DNA of 64,000 nucleotides. Source: CAIMUX01 sp964473865 (GTDB lineage: Bacteria; Eisenbacteria; RBG-16-71-46; CAIMUX01). The DNA lies in contig CAYYQN010000002.1 in the NCBI GenBank assembly GCA_964473865.1, positions 1 to 64,000 on the forward strand, written 5' to 3'. The notes beneath the pieces are model-generated. The model did no database searches, was not told the origin of the DNA, and saw nothing but the letters and a program-made list of their open reading frames with translations. Shown here piece after piece: positions 28,182-35,490 of this stretch. A program made the translations under genes and the position numbers. How positions within the stretch are numbered: position 1 is the first letter of the stretch; each line of letters starts with the position of its first letter.

Positions 28182-28975
28182 CGGTGGCCGCGGCCGGAGG
28201 CGGATCTGGCCGCCCCGCGGGCGACCCGGGCGTTGAGGGGGCGGCGAGGGGAGCCTCATCCCCTCCCGTTCCCTCGCCGGCGCCTGTGCCCGCGCCCGAA
28301 CGCGGAACGGGCGCTGGGGCGGACCCGGGACCACCTCGGATCGGCATCCTGGCGCTGCAGGGCGACTTTGCGGCTCATGAGGCGGCGCTGGCGGCCGCCG
28401 GAGCTCCGACCCGTCTGGTGCGGGTGCCCGGTGAGCTGGTCGGGCTACGCGGCCTCGTGCTTCCGGGCGGCGAAAGCACGGCCCTGCTCCGCCTCATGGG
28501 TCCCCTCGGCATGGCGGCTGCGCTCCGCGCGTTTCATCACGACGGGGGCGTCCTCTTCGGAACGTGCGCCGGGCTGATCCTCCTGGCCCGAACGGTCATC
28601 CGTCCCGAACAGCCGAGTCTGGGTCTGCTGGATGTGACCGTGGAGCGGAACGGCTACGGGCGTCAGATCGACAGCTTCGTCGGCACGGGACGACTTGCCC
28701 TGCCGGGGGACGAGGAGCGGGAGTTGGAGATGGTCTTCATCCGTGCTCCGAGGATCCAGGCGGTCGGACCGGGCGTCCAGGTGGTCGCGACCCACGCCGG
28801 CGAGCCGGTGCTCGTGGAGCAGGGCAAGGTCCTCGGGGCAACCTTTCATCCGGAGATGTCGGCCCAGCCATTGGGGGGCGGGCCGGTCCACCGCCGCTTT
28901 CTGGCCCTGTGTCGCTCCCCGCGGCCCCACTCGCGACCGCGGTTGCTGGAAGATCGGGAAGTCGGACGCGGGTGA
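28178..28975 (+). CDS. pdxT: PdxT glutaminase subunit with Ala/Pro/Gly-rich N-terminal extension
   Basis: Class-I glutamine amidotransferase that feeds ammonia to PdxS. Its triad is visible: nucleophile C130 in FGTCAGLIL, and H224 and E226 in ATFHPEM; LPGGES is the oxyanion-side loop. The catalytic fold starts with RIGILALQGDF at about residue 54. The preceding segment is a low-complexity Gly/Ala/Pro tract absent from ordinary PdxT (about 190-200 residues). GTG 28178 overlaps the pdxS stop by four bases; GTG 28175 is an alternative, and no better start exists near the conserved fold, so the extension is probably translated. Confidence 0.93.
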   Translation: MTVAAAGGGSGRPAGDPGVEGAARGASSPPVPSPAPVPAPERGTGAGADPGPPRIGILALQGDFAAHEAALAAAGAPTRLVRVPGELVGLRGLVLPGGESTALLRLMGPLGMAAALRAFHHDGGVLFGTCAGLILLARTVIRPEQPSLGLLDVTVERNGYGRQIDSFVGTGRLALPGDEERELEMVFIRAPRIQAVGPGVQVVATHAGEPVLVEQGKVLGATFHPEMSAQPLGGGPVHRRFLALCRSPRPHSRPRLLEDREVGRG

Positions 28976-28978
28976 CCG

Positions 28979-28990
28979 ATTCGATCGAAT
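28979..28990. promoter_or_regulatory. Perfect 12-base palindrome upstream of second porV gene
   Basis: ATTCGATCGAAT is a perfect palindrome just after the pdxT stop. It is followed by a GCCATC/GATGGC inverted repeat (28991-28996 and 29011-29016). Together they occupy most of the 115-base gap before the PorV-type gene. It may be a regulator site or an RNA stem; nothing identifies a binder. Confidence 0.35.
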
Positions 28991-29090
28991 GCCATCGCCA
29001 CGGCGGAACGGATGGCTTACGATTCAAAGCCATGCCGTGCGGCGAGCGGTCCCGGCTCGCCCTGGGTCCGGGGTTGGACTGGAGGCTGCA

Positions 29091-30044
29091 GTGAACCGGA
29101 CGCGAATCTGGCTCGCCGCACTGGCGATTCTGGCAACATCCGGGGTGCCCGTGGAGTCTGCCCGGGCAGCCCGCGAATTCGAGAAGGTCGCCACCGTGGG
29201 CGCCCAGATCCTGAAACTCCCGGTCGGCGCGCGGGCTGTGGCCATGGGCGGGGCGTTCACCGCGATCGCCGACGACGCCTCGTGCGTCTTTTGGAATGTG
29301 GGCGGGCTGGCCCGGATCCAGGACGCCGTGCTGGCGGTGAATCACACCCCCTGGCTGGCCGACATCAATGTCAGCCAGGCGACCTATGTCGGTCACACCC
29401 GCTACCTGCCCGGCACCTTCGCGGTGCACCTGCGCAGCCTCTACATGCCGGAGATGGAGGTCCGAACCGTGTTCCGCCCGCAGGGAGAGGGCACCTGGTT
29501 CGACGCGGGGGAAATGGCGGTTGGCGTCGTCTACTCCCGTTCCCTCACCGACAAGTTCTCCGCGGGGATCGGGGCCAACGTGGTCCAATCCACGCTGGCG
29601 TCCTTCACCGGAACCGCGATGACCTACGACTTCGGCACGCTCTACGACACGGGATATCGTAACTTCCGAATTGGCATGCAGATCCAGAACATCGGAAGCG
29701 ACCTCGAGTACCTGGACCGGCCGGTGAAGGTTCCGACCCTGTTCCGGGTCGGCATGTCCACCCGCCTGCTCGACCGGGGCGGGCAGCAGCTTCTGGCGGC
29801 GGGCGAGTTCTCGCATCCTCCCGACAACTCCGAACGCGCCAACGTCGGCACCGAGTACTCCATCCGCGAACTCGTCTTCGTGCGGGCGGGTTGGTACTAC
29901 CGTTTCGACACGGAGAGGTTCTCGGTCGGAGGAGGCGTGCGATTGCCGAGGGTGATCGCGGCAGAGAGTCGATTCGACTACGCCTTCACGGAGCTACAGG
30001 GCCTTCCCGCCATTCATCGCTTCAGCGCCGAGTTCCGCTTCTAG
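29091..30044 (+). CDS. PorV/PorQ-type outer-membrane protein
   Basis: The 317-residue protein has a signal peptide (about 1-26, ending ESARA), then the PorV/PorQ hallmark LPVGARAVAMGGAFTAIADDA and WNVGGLARI, followed by alternating strands typical of a beta-barrel and ending in an aromatic residue (RFSAEFRF), a common outer-membrane C-terminal signal. It is a paralogue of the barrel at 15451 but lacks the TSP3 linker and OmpA domain. Start GTG 29091 is five bases from GGAGG (29081-29085). Its last 23 bases overlap the 3' end of the convergent mutY gene. Role in secretion or lipid export is inferred from family. Confidence 0.85.
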   Translation: MNRTRIWLAALAILATSGVPVESARAAREFEKVATVGAQILKLPVGARAVAMGGAFTAIADDASCVFWNVGGLARIQDAVLAVNHTPWLADINVSQATYVGHTRYLPGTFAVHLRSLYMPEMEVRTVFRPQGEGTWFDAGEMAVGVVYSRSLTDKFSAGIGANVVQSTLASFTGTAMTYDFGTLYDTGYRNFRIGMQIQNIGSDLEYLDRPVKVPTLFRVGMSTRLLDRGGQQLLAAGEFSHPPDNSERANVGTEYSIRELVFVRAGWYYRFDTERFSVGGGVRLPRVIAAESRFDYAFTELQGLPAIHRFSAEFRF

Positions 30045-31188
30045 TCACGCCTCGAGATCGGGGACGTGACTCGCTTGCGGCCTCGCCCGGCTTGCGCGCG
30101 GCTCCGCCCGGCCGGTTCGCGGCGTCGCCCGACTCCGCCGCGGTGCGGCGTTCCGCGCACAGGGCCTTCGTCAGCAGCGAAGACCGACCGAGCTCGGCCA
30201 GCTCGGCCTCGGTGACGAACCGAAGACTGGCCGGCAACGGCTTCGGCGCGCGTCCGACTCGGCCAGCGAAGGCCTGCAGGCGGATCCGATGTCTCGTGAT
30301 GGTGTGCGCGATCGTCCCCAGAGCCTCCAACGATCCGGCCCTCAGACCCAACTGCGCTTGCAGCGCGGCTGGCAGATCGGTGGCGTGCTCGCGGATCACC
30401 GGCAGCCAGAGATGCGGGAGGAGCGGCCAGGAGCCCCGCTCCAGAAGCAGCCTGTCGCGGTGATCGCGCAGGACCAGGAGGCTGGCGCGGACCGCCAACG
30501 GCTGGGGGCGCGGGCGCGGCGCCGGGTGGAGATGGACAGCCCCCTCCGCCTGTGCCAGGCAGTGGCGCCGCACCGGGCAACGCCCACAGTCGGGGCGCGC
30601 CGGAAGGCAGACGAGCGCGCCCAGCTCCATCATGGCCTGGTTGTGGTCGCCGGGATGGTCCGGATCGAGCAGCGATTGGGCGAGCTCTTGGGTCTGTGCA
30701 CCCGGACGGTCGTTCGGTGGTTCTATCCGATACAGCCGGGACAGTACCCGGGCGACATTGCCGTCCACCACGGCGTGGGGCAACCCGTAGGCGATCGACA
30801 GGACCGCCGCGGCAGTGTAGGGGCCAACTCCGGGGATGGTTCGCGCGGCCGCGAGATCGCGCGGAAACGCGCCCCCGGGCAGATCAGCCACGACCGAGGC
30901 GCCGCGGCGCAGCTGCCGTGCCCGCGCGTAGTACCCGAGCCCGGACCAGTGCGCCAGCACCGCCTCTTCGGGTGCTGCCGCCAGCGCCGCGGGTGAAGGG
31001 AACGCCGCGAGGAACGCGGCGAATCGCGGGCGAACCGTTTCCACCCGGGTCTGCTGGAGCATCACCTCCGAGATCCAGATCGCCCAGGGGTCGTGGGCGC
31101 GGCGCCAGGGGAGGTCCCGTCGGGCCCGGCGATACCAGGAAGAGAGTGCTTTCCGGAAGGAGACCGGGTCCATTTGTGCCGCGTTCAT
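30022..31188 (-). CDS. mutY: A/G-specific adenine glycosylase MutY
   Basis: The 388-residue base-excision-repair enzyme removes adenine mispaired with 8-oxoguanine. Catalytic residues are visible: E41 in WISEVMLQQTRV and D142 in AVVDGNVARVLSR, with the helix-hairpin-helix IPGVGPYTAAAVL. The four cluster ligands C194, C201, C204 and C210 have the MutY spacing C-x6-C-x2-C-x5-C. A NUDIX-like C-terminal domain (RASLLVLRDHRDRLLLERGSW onward) recognises 8-oxoG. The last 35 residues are Arg/Ala/Gly-rich and unconserved. Start 31188 is taken by homology; no good SD is visible and Met 31173 is an alternative. Confidence 0.95.
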   Translation of the reverse strand: MNAAQMDPVSFRKALSSWYRRARRDLPWRRAHDPWAIWISEVMLQQTRVETVRPRFAAFLAAFPSPAALAAAPEEAVLAHWSGLGYYARARQLRRGASVVADLPGGAFPRDLAAARTIPGVGPYTAAAVLSIAYGLPHAVVDGNVARVLSRLYRIEPPNDRPGAQTQELAQSLLDPDHPGDHNQAMMELGALVCLPARPDCGRCPVRRHCLAQAEGAVHLHPAPRPRPQPLAVRASLLVLRDHRDRLLLERGSWPLLPHLWLPVIREHATDLPAALQAQLGLRAGSLEALGTIAHTITRHRIRLQAFAGRVGRAPKPLPASLRFVTEAELAELGRSSLLTKALCAERRTAAESGDAANRPGGAARKPGEAASESRPRSRGVTRSGTRR

Positions 31189-31233
31189 GGCGAGAGGGTA
31201 CCATGACCCCGGATCGCCCCCGCAGAAAGGGGG

Positions 31234-31263
31234 TTGACACGCGGTAGGCCCGAGGAGTCCAAT
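31234..31263 (+). promoter_or_regulatory. Candidate promoter for the DUF4398-like lipoprotein
   Basis: Consensus TTGACA (31234-31239) and TCCAAT (31258-31263, four of six -10 bases) are separated by 18 bases in the gap between the mutY start and the lipoprotein gene. Downstream lie small inverted repeats CTCGC-ACAAC-GCGAG (31301-31315) and CCCGCA-AAGGC-TGCGGG (31325-31341) that would fold in the 5' leader. Confidence 0.4.
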
Positions 31264-31377
31264 CCGCTCTGTTTGTTAGTCGAATGTCCACGTCAGGGCA
31301 CTCGCACAACGCGAGCCTCTAACCCCCGCAAAGGCTGCGGGCCATGGGGGCCGCGATCCGAAAGGAGCATCTAGGCT

Positions 31378-32049
31378 ATGGGCGGTCAGGTTGGGGGGAT
31401 CCGGTTCTCCAGGTCGGCGCTGCTGTTGATCGGCGCCATGATGGTTCTCGCTATCGGGATCAGCTCGTGTGCGAAGCCGCCGACGGCAGAGATGGAAGCT
31501 GCCAAGGCGGCCATCGCCAACGCCACGTCGAAGGAGGCCGCTGAGTACGCCGCCACCGAGCTCAGGGCGGCGCAGGACTCTCTTGCCAAGGCCGAGGCCG
31601 AGATCACGACTCAGCTGGGCAAGTTTGCCCTCTTCCGCAGCTACAAGAAGGCCACCGCTCTCGTGCTTTCGGCGCAGCAGAAGGGGCAGGAGGCTGAGCA
31701 GGCCGCGATTCGCAACAAGGAGCAGTTCCGCAAGGATTCCGAGGCGGCCATTGCGCAGACCGAGCAGCTGATCACAGAGGTCAAGACCTTCATGGCCAGC
31801 AAGGAAGTCCAGGCCCTGAAGCGCGGCAAGGAGACGCGCGAGGCGCTGCGGCAGATCGAAGCCGAGATCATGGCGGCCGACTCCACGCTGATGAACACGG
31901 TGAAGCCGATGCACCAGCAGGAGAAGTTCAAGAACTCGTTGAACCAGGCGAAGGCGCTCAACGGCCAGGTGAACGCCCTGATGCAGGAAGTGCAGCAGGC
32001 GATCACGGAGAAGAAGTTCATCAGCCGGATGCCGCGTACTGGTATGTAG
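31378..32049 (+). CDS. DUF4398-like coiled-coil lipoprotein
   Basis: The 223-residue protein has a lipoprotein signal peptide ending at C31 (GISSC). The mature part is rich in Ala, Glu, Lys and Gln and predicted to be almost wholly helical; YAATELRAAQDSLAKAEAEI resembles the DUF4398 core. It would be anchored to a membrane and project a coiled coil into the periplasm. AAAGGAG ends about ten bases before ATG 31378. It stands in front of an L,D-transpeptidase gene from which two GC hairpins separate it, so it may be expressed at a higher level. Specific function unknown. Confidence 0.75.
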   Translation: MGGQVGGIRFSRSALLLIGAMMVLAIGISSCAKPPTAEMEAAKAAIANATSKEAAEYAATELRAAQDSLAKAEAEITTQLGKFALFRSYKKATALVLSAQQKGQEAEQAAIRNKEQFRKDSEAAIAQTEQLITEVKTFMASKEVQALKRGKETREALRQIEAEIMAADSTLMNTVKPMHQQEKFKNSLNQAKALNGQVNALMQEVQQAITEKKFISRMPRTGM

Positions 32050-32068
32050 GCGAACCGGTGATTCCCTC

Positions 32069-32136
32069 GGGGCGGTTCAAGCCGCCCTCCGGGACACTCG
32101 GCTACCGGGAGCGGGCCCCGAACGGGGCCCGTTCCC
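32069..32136 (+). terminator. Two hairpins between the lipoprotein and L,D-transpeptidase genes
   Basis: The first stem is GGGCGG/CCGCCC (32070-32087). The second, at 32107-32136, is a 13-base stem with one G-T pair and a GAAC loop, followed by only two T residues. The second may attenuate transcription into the L,D-transpeptidase gene. It covers the TTG at 32137, favouring a start at ATG 32143 or 32152. Confidence 0.55.
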
Positions 32137-32142
32137 TTGGTG

Positions 32143-33108
32143 ATGGAAACGATGGCCAGAGGGAACGTGCGGGCTCGATCTGCCAGGACGGCGGCGGAGG
32201 TCTTCCTGATCTCCGGGAGCCTCGTGATCTCGGTTCTCAGCCCCGGCTGCGACCGTCGAAGCCGGTCCGAAGAGGGGGCCCCGCCCGCGGTACAAGCTGC
32301 GGACGATCAGACTTCGGTCGATCGGACCGGCAAGGCCGGCGGGAAGGCGGTCGCGAAAGCGGGCGACCGGGGCGGGAAGTCGCAGCCCGGCGCCGCCGCC
32401 GCGGGGAAGGCAGAGGCGTCCGGGGCGAAGTCGGGCCGGGCTCCGGACGGATCCGAGAAGGCGAAAACCGCCCCGGAGAAGTCGAAGTCGGCGAGGGCCG
32501 GGACCAGCAAGCGTGACAAGAAGGGGTCTCCATCCCCGCCCCCGCCGGTGGTTCCCGACGTCCCTGTCTCCTCGCTCAGCGACGAAGAGCTGGCCGCCCA
32601 GGTCGAGGCGCTACGGCAGGAGAATGCCCGCCTCGGCAGCGAAGTGGCCGCGCTGGAGCCGCAGGAACCCTATATCCTGATCAATACGACCCTGAACCGT
32701 CTCTCGATGAAGAAGGGAGACGCGTACATCGTCAGGGATGCGGTCGTTTCCACCGGCAGCAACACCGAGTTGGTGGACGCCAAAGGGCAACGTCGCTGGT
32801 TTTTCTCGACTCCCAAGGGCGTGCACACCGTGAAGAAGAAGATGATCGCGCCGATATGGGTGAAGCCTGACTGGGCGTTCGTGGAGGAGGGAGAGCCGAT
32901 TCCCGGCGCGCAGGCCGAGGCCCGGTTCGAGGAGGGGACGCTGGGGAAGTACGGGCTGTATTTCGGTAACGGGTACATTGTTCACGGAACGCTGTTTCAG
33001 CGGTTCCTCGGACAGAGCGTGACCCACGGATGCGTGCGCGTGGGCGATGCCGACCTTGAACTCGTCTACGCGAACGCCTCGGTCGGCACCAGGATCTACA
33101 TCTACTGA
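32143..33108 (+). CDS. L,D-transpeptidase (YkuD domain), probable lipoprotein
   Basis: The 321-residue envelope enzyme has a signal peptide and lipobox-like LSPGC (C36), a Lys/Ala/Ser-rich flexible linker (about 40-145), a short coiled coil (LAAQVEALRQENARLGSEVA) and a YkuD domain from about 175. H281 (IVHGT) and the THGCVRV motif with nucleophile C297 are the L,D-transpeptidase active site. Such enzymes form 3-3 cross-links or attach proteins to peptidoglycan. Starts at TTG 32137, ATG 32143 or ATG 32152 are possible. Its stop overlaps the next ATG (TGATG), so it is coupled to a paralogue without the catalytic motif. Confidence 0.88.
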   Translation: METMARGNVRARSARTAAEVFLISGSLVISVLSPGCDRRSRSEEGAPPAVQAADDQTSVDRTGKAGGKAVAKAGDRGGKSQPGAAAAGKAEASGAKSGRAPDGSEKAKTAPEKSKSARAGTSKRDKKGSPSPPPPVVPDVPVSSLSDEELAAQVEALRQENARLGSEVAALEPQEPYILINTTLNRLSMKKGDAYIVRDAVVSTGSNTELVDAKGQRRWFFSTPKGVHTVKKKMIAPIWVKPDWAFVEEGEPIPGAQAEARFEEGTLGKYGLYFGNGYIVHGTLFQRFLGQSVTHGCVRVGDADLELVYANASVGTRIYIY

Positions 33109-33827
33109 TGCCGGAAGAGGCACCTTTGCGCGCGGGTCGATTGCTGATGCTGGCCGCGCTCGCCTTCGGCCTGGCGTCGAGCTCGAGTGGCGCGCAAGCC
33201 GCAAGGACCGCCCGGTCCGAGCTGGCGGAAGCGCGGACGCGCCTCCGAATCGAGAACGCTGCGCTGCGCGCGCGCCTGTCCCTAGCCCGGGATCAGAGCC
33301 CCTACATCGTGGTCGACCTGCGCAGACAGAGCGTGAGGCTGGAACTGCAGGGAGTCACCCTGGCTGCGGTCCCGGTCCAGGGAGTCCTGCTGAATCGCCA
33401 CGCGAAGCGGACCTTCCGTTCGGGGGACGAGGTCAAGCTCCTCGAGACCCCGTTCGCGCTCCAGGAGGACCGATGGTTCGAAGTGGAGAAGACGCTCGCG
33501 CTCAAGGACACGAGTGCGGTGCGCAGCCGGCCTGACACCACCGGGGCCCTCATGCAGCGGATCCGCTTGAGCCCGGTGACCGCGCTGTTGAGCTACGACC
33601 GCAAACTCACCCTCGTGTTGGAGGGGAAACCGCCACAGACGCGCTGGGAGCGGTTGCGGGAGAGGGTGCGCAACTGGTTCCGCTCGTGGTCGGCGGGAAC
33701 GCTCGAGGGGCTCTTGCGCCAGCAGTCCTCCGAAGAGGTGATGGTGACACTGTCGATGACCCCTGCGGACGTTCGCAGCCTGGCCCCGAGTCTTCTCGCG
33801 GGAACCCGCCTGATCCTCATTCCCTAG
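33108..33827 (+). CDS. Catalytically degenerate paralogue of the L,D-transpeptidase
   Basis: The 239-residue exported protein has a signal peptide ending near residue 31. Its coiled coil plus strand region (LRIENAALRARLSLARDQSPYIVVD) aligns with the matching part of the upstream enzyme (LRQENARLGSEVAALEPQEPYILIN), so the two share ancestry. The remainder has no HGT or HGC motif, so it cannot act as a transpeptidase. It may be a structural or regulatory partner. The ATG overlaps the previous stop by one base. Its last 11 bases overlap the convergent nfnB gene. I do not recognise a named family for the C-terminal half. Confidence 0.6.
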   Translation: MPEEAPLRAGRLLMLAALAFGLASSSSGAQAARTARSELAEARTRLRIENAALRARLSLARDQSPYIVVDLRRQSVRLELQGVTLAAVPVQGVLLNRHAKRTFRSGDEVKLLETPFALQEDRWFEVEKTLALKDTSAVRSRPDTTGALMQRIRLSPVTALLSYDRKLTLVLEGKPPQTRWERLRERVRNWFRSWSAGTLEGLLRQQSSEEVMVTLSMTPADVRSLAPSLLAGTRLILIP

Positions 33828-35490
33828 CAGGGTTCTTCAGCGCCTGGTCCGGCGCCGCAGTCCGGTTCCCCGCCTGGGCTCCGGAACTCCCGGCCGCGGT
33901 CTCCCGGGGTCGGGCCAGTCCGGGATCACGCGCCACCAGCATCTCGTGGATGGTGCGCGCCGCGATCTTGCCGTGGCCCATCGCCGCGATCACCGTGCCG
34001 CCCGCCCCGGCCTGACTGCCGATGATGTCCCCGCCCGCGCAGATGACCGGGATCCGCACCGGGCCGTCCGGTCCGGTGGGGCCGGCATCCTCGGCCAGGG
34101 CGGCGGCCTCGGCGACGGGGTGGTGGCCGGCCTTGTCCTTCAGATGTACGCGCAGGCTCCGGGGGTCGACCACGAGCTGCCCCCATTTGTTGGTCTCCAG
34201 ATAGGGAGTCAGGGCGGCGAGAAGCGGATTGGGCCCTTGCCCGATCGCCATGATCACGACATCGTACGACTTGCGGAAGTTCGAATCGGGAATGATCACC
34301 GGTCGCCGGCGGCCGGATTCGTCCGGCTCGCCCAACTCCATCCGCACCATCTCCATCTCGCGCACCCAGCCGTCTTCGCCCCCGTGGATCGCCACCGGAT
34401 TGTGCAGGAAGAGGAAATTGATCCCTTCTTCCATGGCGTGGTGGACCTCGTCGGCGCGAGCGGGCATCTCGGCCTGGGTGCGCCGGTAGACGATGTCGAC
34501 GATCTCGGCCCCAAGGCGCCTGGCGACCCGCGCGCTGTCCATGGCCACATTCCCGCCTCCCACGACGGCGACCCGGTCGCCCACACGAATGGGGGTCGAT
34601 TCGACGGGAAACGATCGGGCGTTCATCAGGTTGGCGCGGGTCAGGTACTCGTTTGCGCTGTAGACCCCGGAGAGCTCTTCCCCGGCGATTCCCATGAAGT
34701 ACGGCAGGCCCGCGCCGGTGCCGATCATGATCGCGTCAAACTGCTCCTGGAGCTCGTCGAGGGTGAGGGTACGGCCCACCAGGGTGTTGCAGACGATCTC
34801 GACACCGAGACTGCGCAGGTTGTCGATCTCAAAGTCGACAATGGCCTTGGGCAGGCGGAACTCGGGGATGCCGTAGAGCAGCACCCCCCCGGGACGATGG
34901 AGCGCCTCGAAGATCGTGCAGTGATAGCCGAGCCGGACCAGCTCGGCGGCGGCTGCGAGGCCGGCCGGCCCGGAGCCTACGAGGGCGATCGACCGTCCGT
35001 TGGGGGGCCAGAGTGCGGCGCGCGGGCGAACGCCGTGCCGGCGTGCCCAGTCTCCCAGGTACTTCTCCAGATAGCCGATCCCCACCGGCTGCCCTTTGAG
35101 GCCCTTCACACAGGCCATTTCACACTGGTTTTCCTGCGGGCATACCCGGCCGGTTATGGAGGGAAACAGGTTTGTCTGCACGATCTCCTGGTAGGCTGCT
35201 TCGAGATCGCCCTGCTTCAGGTAGTCGATCATGCCGCGGATGTTGATCTCGACCGGGCAGTAGGGGATGCAGCGCGGATCGGCGCAGGCAACGCAACGAT
35301 GGCTTTCGTTGAAGGCGAGATCGAAATCGTAGCCGAGCTCGACTTCGCTGAAATTGCGGGATCGCACTTCCGGATCCTGGATCGGCATGGAAGTCTTGGT
35401 CGACTGGCGGAGCGCCGCCCGCCGGATCTCGGTCGCATTCTCCGGGACGGGGATCCGGCCGGGATCGGACGGATCGGCCTGCTCGCTCAT
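33817..35490 (-). CDS. nfnB: NfnB / GltD-like FAD-NADPH subunit
   Basis: The 557-residue protein has an N-terminal domain with two cysteine groups for 4Fe-4S clusters (CVACADPRCIPYCPVEINIRG and CPQENQCEMACVKG), then two dinucleotide folds: FAD (IALVGSGPAGLAAAAELVRLGY) and NADPH (VAVVGGGNVAMDSARVARRLGAE), and the final FAD motif VICAGGDIIGSQAGAGGTVIAAMGHGK. GltD of glutamate synthase is similar, but no gltB is near and the upstream overlapping gene is an NfnA-type reductase. That context makes it the large subunit of NADH-dependent ferredoxin:NADP+ oxidoreductase. ATG 35490 overlaps the upstream stop (ATGA); the frame continues 54 residues further without similarity. Confidence 0.85.
   Translation of the reverse strand: MSEQADPSDPGRIPVPENATEIRRAALRQSTKTSMPIQDPEVRSRNFSEVELGYDFDLAFNESHRCVACADPRCIPYCPVEINIRGMIDYLKQGDLEAAYQEIVQTNLFPSITGRVCPQENQCEMACVKGLKGQPVGIGYLEKYLGDWARRHGVRPRAALWPPNGRSIALVGSGPAGLAAAAELVRLGYHCTIFEALHRPGGVLLYGIPEFRLPKAIVDFEIDNLRSLGVEIVCNTLVGRTLTLDELQEQFDAIMIGTGAGLPYFMGIAGEELSGVYSANEYLTRANLMNARSFPVESTPIRVGDRVAVVGGGNVAMDSARVARRLGAEIVDIVYRRTQAEMPARADEVHHAMEEGINFLFLHNPVAIHGGEDGWVREMEMVRMELGEPDESGRRRPVIIPDSNFRKSYDVVIMAIGQGPNPLLAALTPYLETNKWGQLVVDPRSLRVHLKDKAGHHPVAEAAALAEDAGPTGPDGPVRIPVICAGGDIIGSQAGAGGTVIAAMGHGKIAARTIHEMLVARDPGLARPRETAAGSSGAQAGNRTAAPDQALKNPARE

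Noticed and set aside
33817..35490. Glutamate synthase small subunit as primary name
   Set aside because: GltD and NfnB are homologous, but an overlapping NfnA-type gene and no gltB favour Nfn.
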